DNA from: Christensenella sp. UBA5399
GTDB taxonomy: Bacteria; Bacillota; Clostridia; Christensenellales; Christensenellaceae
Direction: 5' to 3'
Assembly: GCA_002407725.1 (NCBI GenBank)
Contig: DHOD01000143.1
Span: forward strand, 21,628-35,769
DNA: 14,142 nt
Both the position numbers and the translations under genes were made by a program. Shown piece after piece: positions 1-5,167 of this stretch. How positions within the stretch are numbered: position 1 is the stretch's first letter; every line of letters begins with the position of its first letter. A model generated the notes under the pieces. That model worked only from the letters and a program-made list of their open reading frames with translations. It was not told the DNA's origin and ran no database searches.

Positions 1-31
1 CCTGACAAAAGCAGAACGTATCACCGACACG

Positions 32-60
32 AAAAAAAGCCCGGCATCGCCGGGCTTTTT
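32..60 (-). terminator. Intrinsic terminator of the NlpC/P60 gene (probably bidirectional)
   Basis: A 7-bp perfect stem, GCCCGGC/GCCGGGC (39-45 and 49-55), closes a 3-nt loop. It is flanked by seven A on the left and five T on the right, so it gives a U-tract in either direction. It lies 15 bp beyond the stop codon of the minus-strand NlpC/P60 gene and can also stop a plus-strand transcript entering from the left edge. Positions 1-31 hold no recognisable gene. Confidence 0.85.
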
Positions 61-74
61 ATTTCTCATTTTTA

Positions 75-1619
75 TCAGAAAACGCGCTTGCCGCAAATAA
101 ACGAATTGACCCAGTAGGCTGTGTTGCGTATGTCGTTGGTGATTCGTATGGCATTGGCGCTGTTGGATGCGTCAATCATCATGCCATCCCCCAGATAAAT
201 GCCCACATGACCCGAGAAGCACACAATATCGCCCCGTTGCAGGTTTTCCATACCGGTCACCGTCTCATATCCCGAATTCGCCCAGCCGCCCGAAGTCATA
301 TACTCGATCGCATATCCGCTCTGGTTCAGGCAATAGTACACAAACCCGGAACAGTCAAACGCATCCGGCCCTTTGGCCCCCAGCGAATACGGCTTGCCCA
401 GCTGCTGCTGCCCCACGCTGATCATCGCCTCTACCTGCGGATTGGTGTCCGCAATAAACGTGCCGTTCAGCGCCGCCTCGTTGGCTATGATCTGGCGCAG
501 GTAAGCGTCCACTATACCGGTCGGTTCCGCGCCGCGCTGGCTTTGGAACAGCTTGACCGCTTCCGCTGTCATCGCATCATATTTGCTTGTGACCTCCAGC
601 GTATACCCCAGGCTCAAAAGTCCGCTCTGCAGCTGCCTTACGTCCTCGCCCTCGGTGCCGTCCTGCATCAGGTACGGTTTTGCATTCTCGTCAATCACAG
701 CAATCAGCGTCATCGCGTCGGCAATCCCTGTAACGGTCAGGCCGTTATCCCGCTGAAAAAACATCACGCCCAACTGCGTATATGGGTCATAACTGGCAGT
801 GATGATATCCTGCTGCATATACCCAAGCGCCATCAATCTTTCCTTCAATATCACTACGCGTTCTTCCACCGATTCAGGCAGATCTTCCGGGTTCATGGCA
901 CTCTGCGCCGCGGCCGGGTTCGTAACGCCATCCTGCGTTTCCGTATCCGCCTTTTCCACATCGTCCGCCTGCGCGCCTGTATTCTCGTCCTCAGCCGTTT
1001 GGCTGCCCTGTTTTTCTTCGCCCGGTTGCTGGGTGGTCTCTTCCATATCAGCGTCTTCCCCTTCCGGCGCTGTCAATGCCGCGGCATCTTCGCCGTCCGT
1101 CCCGCCATCGCCAGCACCTTCAATGCCTGCCGCCCCGGTTCCATCGGCCGAATTGCCCTGGTCCACAACCTGTCCCCCGGTGGTCGATTCAAACACTTCG
1201 CCCACCATGCTCAGGTTCTCTTGCTCTCCCCCGGCTTTGGGAATTGTCGCTTCGCTCAGTTCGGCGGCATTCTCTGTTTCCCCCAGCCTGTTGATTTCTT
1301 CTTCCAGTATCTCCGCGTCAACGGTCAGCTTTTTCTCTTCTGTTTCCGCTTCTTCCGCGCCCGGGGCCACGACAACACGCTTTTCTTCCGCCTGCTCATT
1401 TGCCGGTGCAAGAGGCACGGCCTCCGCCTGCGGCATACCCAAAACAGGAACGAGCACCGCCACTAACGCCGCGGCTGCAATTGCAGGAATTTTGAAAATG
1501 TTTTTTTTGTATATCGGTGTTTTTTCTGATTTGCTGTCTTCACTTGCAGTGTTATCGGTCTCCAGACTTTTGGGATGACGTTTAAGCTTCTCAGCCAACA
1601 TCACAAAGAGTCTCTTCAT
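75..1619 (-). CDS. Membrane-anchored NlpC/P60 peptidoglycan hydrolase with two peptidoglycan-binding repeats
   Basis: Likely a D,L-endopeptidase that cuts peptide stems of peptidoglycan outside the membrane. The 514-aa protein has a basic cytosolic start, one hydrophobic segment at about 41-62 (signal anchor or uncleaved signal), and a long low-complexity linker rich in Glu, Asp, Gly and Thr at about 70-245. Two PG_binding_1-like repeats follow (about 252-308 and 321-380), then a C-terminal NlpC/P60 domain (about 393-514). The catalytic Cys is C423 in FDCSGF and the catalytic His is H471 in GHVGIYLG; the third polar residue is probably in the IDASN stretch near 482-486. The ATG start has TGAGGT five bases upstream and a good sigma-A promoter further back. 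The gene is transcribed alone. Family assignment is firm; the exact bond cut is inference. Confidence 0.93.
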   Translation of the reverse strand: MKRLFVMLAEKLKRHPKSLETDNTASEDSKSEKTPIYKKNIFKIPAIAAAALVAVLVPVLGMPQAEAVPLAPANEQAEEKRVVVAPGAEEAETEEKKLTVDAEILEEEINRLGETENAAELSEATIPKAGGEQENLSMVGEVFESTTGGQVVDQGNSADGTGAAGIEGAGDGGTDGEDAAALTAPEGEDADMEETTQQPGEEKQGSQTAEDENTGAQADDVEKADTETQDGVTNPAAAQSAMNPEDLPESVEERVVILKERLMALGYMQQDIITASYDPYTQLGVMFFQRDNGLTVTGIADAMTLIAVIDENAKPYLMQDGTEGEDVRQLQSGLLSLGYTLEVTSKYDAMTAEAVKLFQSQRGAEPTGIVDAYLRQIIANEAALNGTFIADTNPQVEAMISVGQQQLGKPYSLGAKGPDAFDCSGFVYYCLNQSGYAIEYMTSGGWANSGYETVTGMENLQRGDIVCFSGHVGIYLGDGMMIDASNSANAIRITNDIRNTAYWVNSFICGKRVF

Positions 1620-1684
1620 ACATACCTCATGTTTGTTCTATAAAATTCACGTACCACAACCCAGATTACCCGAGTATGCTTCAC

Positions 1685-1713
1685 ATTATACCGGAAAACA
1701 ACGATTTTGTCCA
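1685..1713 (-). promoter_or_regulatory. Sigma-A-type promoter of the NlpC/P60 gene
   Basis: On the minus strand TGGACA (1708-1713) and TATAAT (1685-1690) are separated by exactly 17 bp. Transcription would start near 1678, giving a leader of about 60 nt that carries GAGG at 1625-1628 before the ATG at 1619. I looked for the ydaO-type cyclic-di-AMP riboswitch often found upstream of such hydrolases; the leader is too short to hold one. Confidence 0.75.
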
Positions 1714-1747
1714 CTCAAATTTTACATTTTTGTAATATTTGCTTTTG

Positions 1748-1982
1748 TTGCGACTTTTTCCGTTTTGCTTTTATAGTATACATTTAGCTTTATGAAAGGC
1801 TTTTTCGCATTTTACATTTGCAAAAATACTTTTTCAAAAAATATTTTTGTTTTTTGTGTTTAAGCACCGGGGCCACGTTTATATATAGAGTGAATCCGAG
1901 AGGGTTCATTAAAACAGCATACGACAACTGACAATACATACCCCCAATCAAACAAAAAAGCGGTTTTGCCGCTTTTTTGTTT
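1748..1982 (+). ncRNA. Possible small RNA unit: promoter, AT-rich hairpin, GNRA hairpin, terminator
   Basis: This stretch has no convincing ORF but has the parts of a transcription unit. TTGCGA (1748-1753) and TATAGT (1772-1777) are 18 bp apart. Downstream is a near-perfect AT-rich inverted repeat (1821-1834 with 1836-1849) and then a stem TGAATCC/GGGTTCA around a GAGA tetraloop (1891-1908). The unit ends at the strong terminator 1950-1982. The predicted RNA is about 195 nt. I could not match it to 6S RNA or any riboswitch. The -35 is weak and AT-rich DNA makes chance promoters common, so this is only a candidate. Confidence 0.25.
1950..1982 (+). terminator. Strong bidirectional intrinsic terminator upstream of the DUF2284 gene
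   Basis: A 14-bp perfect stem (1950-1963 with 1969-1982) has a 5-nt loop TTTTG. Its GC-rich core GCGG/CCGC is followed by six T, so termination works on the plus strand and, by symmetry, on the minus strand. No annotated plus-strand gene ends here, which is the main reason to suspect an RNA gene to its left. The right arm overlaps the -35 element of the next promoter. Confidence 0.8.
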
Positions 1983-2008
1983 ACACGCATAACATTTTCA
2001 CTTATCAT
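1980..2008 (+). promoter_or_regulatory. Promoter of the DUF2284-DUF1697 unit, implying a leaderless or near-leaderless mRNA
   Basis: TTTACA (1980-1985) and TATCAT (2003-2008) are 17 bp apart. A start about 7 bp after the -10 falls at about 2015, next to the ATG at 2016. No Shine-Dalgarno sequence precedes that ATG, which agrees with leaderless translation. Confidence 0.5.
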
Positions 2009-2015
2009 CTATACT

Positions 2016-2561
2016 ATGAACCTTACCGCACAGCTACAGCAATATATTGCAATCGCCAAAAATGCCGGCGCCCTCCGGGCCGCCCCCGTCATGACGCGTG
2101 ATATCGCTTTTTTCCCCGAATTGCGGCGGCTTTGCGAGCAAAACGCCTGCGGGCAATACGACACCAACTGGAGCTGCCCGCCCCATTGCGGCAGCGTTGA
2201 AACGCTTTCTGGTGAAATCAGAAGCCATGCGCATGGCATCGTATATCAGTACACCGGCGGGCTGGAAGATTCGTTTGATTACCCCGGCATGCAGGCCCAC
2301 GCCCGAGCATTTGCCCAAATCGGATCGAAAATGCAAGATCTGCTTATGCAGCACAATACAAACTTCCGCATATACGGCGCAGGCACATGTGCGCTCTGCC
2401 CCGCATGCGCCTTCCCGGGGAAGCCTTGCAGGCATCCCGATCATAAAATTATATCCGTGGAGGCCTGCGGGATCGACGTATCCAAACTTTGTACGCTTGT
2501 CGGATTGCAATATAACGATGGTGAAAACTCTGTTACCTATACGGGATTGATTGCGTTGTAG
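2016..2561 (+). CDS. DUF2284 family cysteine-rich, predicted metal-binding protein
   Basis: A 181-aa soluble protein of unknown function. It matches the DUF2284 pattern: an N-terminal group with C40, C45 and the NWSCPPHCG signature (C54, C58), and a C-terminal group C125, C128, C131, C138, C151 and C159. The CxxCxxC at 125-131 and the later cysteines suggest one or two iron-sulfur or zinc sites; that is inference from spacing. No signal peptide or membrane segment is visible, so it should be cytosolic. The frame is open back to 1977, but that longer start lies inside the terminator hairpin; ATG 2016 gives the usual family N-terminus. There is no ribosome-binding site at 2016, and the upstream promoter places the RNA start almost at this codon. 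The next gene follows after 29 bp, so the two are probably co-transcribed. Confidence 0.82.
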   Translation: MNLTAQLQQYIAIAKNAGALRAAPVMTRDIAFFPELRRLCEQNACGQYDTNWSCPPHCGSVETLSGEIRSHAHGIVYQYTGGLEDSFDYPGMQAHARAFAQIGSKMQDLLMQHNTNFRIYGAGTCALCPACAFPGKPCRHPDHKIISVEACGIDVSKLCTLVGLQYNDGENSVTYTGLIAL

Positions 2562-2590
2562 CGAATCCATAAGATGAAGGGAGCGCATCC

Positions 2591-3145
2591 ATGAAATATG
2601 TCGCTTTTTTTCGGGGCATAAATGTTGGTGGTAAAAACAAAGTGAAAATGGATGAATTACGACATCTATTTTCCACCTGCGGCTTCAAAGGAATAAAAAC
2701 ATATATCCAAAGCGGAAATGTTATTTTTGAATCCAGCCAGGAAAAAGCACTATTGATGGATATCATCGCGCAAGCCTTTGCAAAGCAGTTTGGGTTTCAA
2801 AGCAACGTCATCTTGCGTTCAATAGATGAAATATCTGCGGTCATGTCAAACTTTCCTTTTACAGATGAGGAAATTAAGCAGGCGGAAACAATAACGCCCG
2901 ATGTTGAACACGTATATATTTACTTTTCTAAAGATGCTATAGACACAGCAGCATTAGAAGAATTATACCGGACTTATGATGGCAATGACAAATTATACAT
3001 AGGCCGGCAGGAAATATACCTGCTCTGCTATCAAAGCATCAGAGATTCCAAATTAGCAGTATTATTGGCGAGGCTCGCCATCCCCTTGACTGCCCGAAAC
3101 AGAAAAACAATAGGTAAAATTTATGAATTGCTTGTTCAACAGTAA
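2591..3145 (+). CDS. DUF1697 family protein
   Basis: A 184-aa cytosolic protein matching DUF1697 over its whole length. The start KYVAFFRGINVGGKNKVKM, the LRHLFSTCGF helix and the YIQSGNVIFES strand are the family signature. The C-terminal signature region, TARNRKTIGKIYEL (about 167-180), is also intact. The biochemical role of the family is not known to me. The ATG is preceded by AAGGGAG about eight bases upstream. It sits 29 bp after the DUF2284 gene on the same strand with no promoter or terminator between. Its codons are visibly more AT-rich than those of rsmA, the PBP or yabE, so it may be a more recent acquisition; this is an impression from reading and not a computed value. No clear terminator follows on the plus strand. 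Confidence 0.88.
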   Translation: MKYVAFFRGINVGGKNKVKMDELRHLFSTCGFKGIKTYIQSGNVIFESSQEKALLMDIIAQAFAKQFGFQSNVILRSIDEISAVMSNFPFTDEEIKQAETITPDVEHVYIYFSKDAIDTAALEELYRTYDGNDKLYIGRQEIYLLCYQSIRDSKLAVLLARLAIPLTARNRKTIGKIYELLVQQ

Positions 3146-3276
3146 TTCCCGCTTCTTTAACAAGGCCGCCCTGCCTGTATCGGATACATCTAATCTGACA
3201 AACCATATAACGTGTGTATAGTCAAATAGCTTACGGACTGCCTTTTACCGCAATACTTTCCATGCAAAAATCAATC

Positions 3277-3314
3277 AAAAAACGCGGGGCGCGCCACAGG
3301 GTGCATCCCGCGTT
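3277..3314 (-). terminator. Intrinsic terminator of the class II aldolase gene
   Basis: On the minus strand an 8-bp stem AACGCGGG/CCCGCGTT (3307-3314 and 3283-3290, with partial pairing inside the loop) is followed by a T-run (TTTTTTG). It lies 24 bp after the aldolase stop codon. The plus-strand side lacks a good T-run. The rest of 3146-3337 shows nothing else I can name. Confidence 0.75.
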
Positions 3315-3337
3315 CCTTTATTACATATTTGCTGTAA

Positions 3338-4189
3338 TCAGCCTTTGCCTGCCGAGCCAAACAATTCCATTTTGCGCAGCGCGACGCCCTTGATCGCCTC
3401 CTGCACAGCCATGCATATCTCAGAATATTCCTTGTCGGCATTTGCCTTTGTCGCCTTCATCGCCGAAGTGATCAATTCTGTGTAGATATTGACCTTTGCA
3501 ATACCGTCCTTGATCGCGTTTTTGAAATCGTCCTCCGAAAGGCCGCTGCCGCCGTGCAGCACAAGCGGTATGCTGATCGCCTCATTGAGCTCGCGCAGCC
3601 TCTGCAGGTTCAGTTTGGGCTCCCGTGTATATACGCCGTGTATCGTACCGATGGCAACCGCCAGCGCATCCACATCCGTCTGCTTCACAAACTCGACGGC
3701 CTCGCTTACCACCGTGTATCCCGCTTCCAGCTCTTCTTCCGTGATCGCGTTGAACGCGTATCCCTCGTTGCCGCCCACATGGCCGATCTCCGATTCCACC
3801 GTAATGTTCTTGGACTTGCATATTTCCACCACTTTACGGGTTTTCTCCACGTTGATCGCAAACGTCTCGTCGGAAGAATCCATCATCACAGACGTGAATC
3901 CATTGTCCACCGCTTTTTGCACAAACTCCACCGAGCGGGCATGGTCAAGGTGTATCGCCACGGGCACGCTTGCCATCTCCGCCTCCGCAATCAGCGCCGG
4001 TGTGAATATTTCCAGCGGGCTCAACGGCTCCGTCGGTTCCTCGTACGCCACAATCACCGGTGATTTTTTCTCCTCTGCCGCGTTGATGATCGCGCGGGTC
4101 ATGTCGCTGTTGATCACGTCAAACATCGGCACCGCATAGCCACCCTTTTTTGCGTCCTGCAGCATTCCCGTCATGTTTACTAAAGCCAT
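3338..4189 (-). CDS. Class II (zinc-dependent) ketose-bisphosphate aldolase family enzyme
   Basis: Members cleave ketose 1,6-bisphosphates (fructose, tagatose or related) into dihydroxyacetone phosphate and an aldehyde. The 283-aa protein has the usual length and a full set of key residues: HLDHA with catalytic D82 and zinc ligand H83, E134 in VESEIG, zinc ligand H184 in GTIHG, zinc ligand H212 in LHGGSGL, and the phosphate-site stretch KVNIYTEL (232-239). D82/H83 matches GatY/KbaY-type numbering. It departs from standard fructose-bisphosphate aldolases: PMFDVINSDM replaces the common AFNVNN motif, and MDSSDETF replaces the D(G/A)S(H) stretch. Substrate is therefore uncertain. No PTS, kinase or isomerase gene is adjacent. 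GGAGGAA sits seven bases before the ATG. The gene is monocistronic, with its own promoter and terminator. Confidence 0.9.
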   Translation of the reverse strand: MALVNMTGMLQDAKKGGYAVPMFDVINSDMTRAIINAAEEKKSPVIVAYEEPTEPLSPLEIFTPALIAEAEMASVPVAIHLDHARSVEFVQKAVDNGFTSVMMDSSDETFAINVEKTRKVVEICKSKNITVESEIGHVGGNEGYAFNAITEEELEAGYTVVSEAVEFVKQTDVDALAVAIGTIHGVYTREPKLNLQRLRELNEAISIPLVLHGGSGLSEDDFKNAIKDGIAKVNIYTELITSAMKATKANADKEYSEICMAVQEAIKGVALRKMELFGSAGKG

Positions 4190-4230
4190 TTTTTATTTCC
4201 TCCAAAACATAAAAGTATTCAACAATCAGG

Positions 4231-4259
4231 ATTATAGCATAACGGCTTAACCGAATCAA
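4231..4259 (-). promoter_or_regulatory. Strong sigma-A promoter of the aldolase gene, with extended -10
   Basis: On the minus strand TTGATT (4254-4259) and TATAAT (4231-4236) are 17 bp apart. A TGC immediately before the -10 makes it an extended -10. The leader would be about 35 nt and includes the GGAGGAA ribosome-binding site at 4197-4203. Confidence 0.8.
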
Positions 4260-4264
4260 AACAT

Positions 4265-4300
4265 ATTTTAGTTAATATTGTGCTTAGCTGAAACTAAAAT
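4265..4300. promoter_or_regulatory. Inverted repeat upstream of the aldolase promoter, possible operator
   Basis: Two perfect 9-bp arms, ATTTTAGTT (4265-4273) and AACTAAAAT (4292-4300), are separated by 18 bp, so their centres are 27 bp apart. The near arm starts 6 bp beyond the -35 element, a typical place for an activator or sugar-responsive regulator. No T-run or GC core supports a terminator role. The arms are AT-rich, so chance cannot be excluded. Confidence 0.4.
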
Positions 4301-4312
4301 GATTTTGTGTAT

Positions 4313-4340
4313 AAAAAAAGACCGCCCAATGCAGGCGGTC
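4313..4340 (-). terminator. Intrinsic terminator of the HdeD-like gene
   Basis: On the minus strand a 7-bp perfect stem GACCGCC/GGCGGTC (4334-4340 and 4320-4326) has a 7-nt loop and is followed by seven T (4313-4319). It lies 24 bp after the stop codon. Confidence 0.9.
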
Positions 4341-4364
4341 CCTGATTTTCAGATGCTTCTCTGT

Positions 4365-4877
4365 TTAGTTGTTTGCGCCCTTGACCGCAATAAAATCGAT
4401 GATCGAACTGATGCCGTAAATCAGCATGCAGACGCCGAGCAGCACCGCCAAAACATTCGCACCCACAAACACGCCTATCAATATAATGACGCCAAGCGCA
4501 ATCGCTACGATCGACATGACCATCGGCACCTTGCCCACATGCTTGGCGCTTGCCAAGCCAACAATACCCATGATCAGCATCCATATACCTATGACAAAAG
4601 GCAGCACCGTATTTGCAAACACGCCGCTGAACACCAGCAGCAGTATCCCCAGCACAATACAGATGATCGCGACCAGCGGACTTCGCCCATCCTTTTTATA
4701 AAGTACGATGCAGAGCGTTATGCCGCCATAGGCCAATAATATGATACCCAGGATAATCGTAATCGTCTGCATTGCGGCATTGGGAACAGCCAATAGCACA
4801 ATACCGATGACCAGTATCACGATATCGATAATAATTTTGACCATGACCCCGGAAAGTTTTTTTGAATTATCAGCCAT
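4365..4877 (-). CDS. HdeD/DUF308 family integral membrane protein
   Basis: A 170-aa protein made of six hydrophobic segments (about 12-31, 37-58, 66-82, 88-107, 114-134 and 137-160) in three repeated hairpins, as in HdeD/DUF308 proteins. HdeD is linked to acid resistance in Escherichia coli; in Bacillota such proteins usually have no defined role. Both termini are short and hydrophilic, with no enzymatic motif. The frame is open 17 codons further upstream to 4928. The start at 4877 is preferred because GGAGGT (4883-4888) lies five bases upstream and because a candidate ECF promoter occupies 4899-4924, which a longer start would overlap. It is a single gene with its own terminator. The promoter suggests control by an extracytoplasmic-function sigma factor responding to envelope stress; that is inference. 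Confidence 0.85.
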   Translation of the reverse strand: MADNSKKLSGVMVKIIIDIVILVIGIVLLAVPNAAMQTITIILGIILLAYGGITLCIVLYKKDGRSPLVAIICIVLGILLLVFSGVFANTVLPFVIGIWMLIMGIVGLASAKHVGKVPMVMSIVAIALGVIILIGVFVGANVLAVLLGVCMLIYGISSIIDFIAVKGANN

Positions 4878-4898
4878 GATATACCTCCGTACAGTATT

Positions 4899-4924
4899 TA
4901 CGTTGTAGCAGGCGCTTTGTTTCA
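4899..4924 (-). promoter_or_regulatory. ECF (sigma-W-type) promoter of the HdeD-like gene
   Basis: On the minus strand TGAAAC (4919-4924) and CGTA (4899-4902) are separated by exactly 16 bp, the sigma-W consensus of Bacillus subtilis. A start about 8 bp later would fall near 4890, placing GGAGGT at the 5' end of a very short leader. The -35 lies within a perfect 8-bp inverted repeat, TGTTTCAT (4918-4925) and ATGAAACA (4933-4940). A sigma-A-like -10 (TATAAT at 4982-4987, minus strand) lies further up but lacks a recognisable -35. Confidence 0.55.
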
Positions 4925-5167
4925 TCACTGTAATGAAACACCCTGCCCGCCAGTTATTTTCAGGATTGATACGTTTCCTTAATTATACTATAACACGGGT
5001 TACACCACTTTAATCTCAAAATTGCTATATTTGGTAAATTTTCCACCTCATAATCCTGTCCATCATCATATGTTTCCAGCGCGCGCAGCAACCTTGCTCC
5101 CCCGTAGAGCGGGTATTGTTGCAATTGCTATGATTTGCGCGCCTCACAATCCGCTTTCCGTCAGGCG

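Noticed and set aside
207..1578. Long plus-strand open frames (207-1466 and 799-1578) opposite the NlpC/P60 gene
   Set aside because: They are antisense to a protein with clear domains and catalytic motifs. Their translations are low-complexity (Arg/His-rich or Ser/Ala-rich), as expected for shadows of the acidic repeat linker.
1620..1976. ydaO cyclic-di-AMP riboswitch before the NlpC/P60 gene, or a 6S RNA
   Set aside because: The promoter leaves only about 60 nt of leader and I could not find the conserved ydaO core. The plus-strand RNA candidate lacks the paired ends and central bubble of 6S RNA.
1790..2008. Small minus-strand ORF of 72 aa between the NlpC/P60 and DUF2284 genes
   Set aside because: No ribosome-binding site, runs through a terminator hairpin, and has a Lys/Phe-rich composition typical of AT-rich non-coding DNA.
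1977..2015. Upstream start (MFTRITF...) for the DUF2284 protein
   Set aside because: It lies within the right arm of a terminator hairpin and overlaps the promoter. Family proteins begin near ATG 2016.
4878..4928. Longer start for the HdeD-like protein
   Set aside because: No ribosome-binding site at 4928, the extension overlaps the ECF-type promoter, and a perfectly placed GGAGGT supports 4877.
5020..5167. Terminator or small gene between the PBP and HdeD-like genes
   Set aside because: Only short hairpins such as CCCG/CGGG near 5101-5115, without a T-run, are present; no credible ORF. I see nothing firm here.
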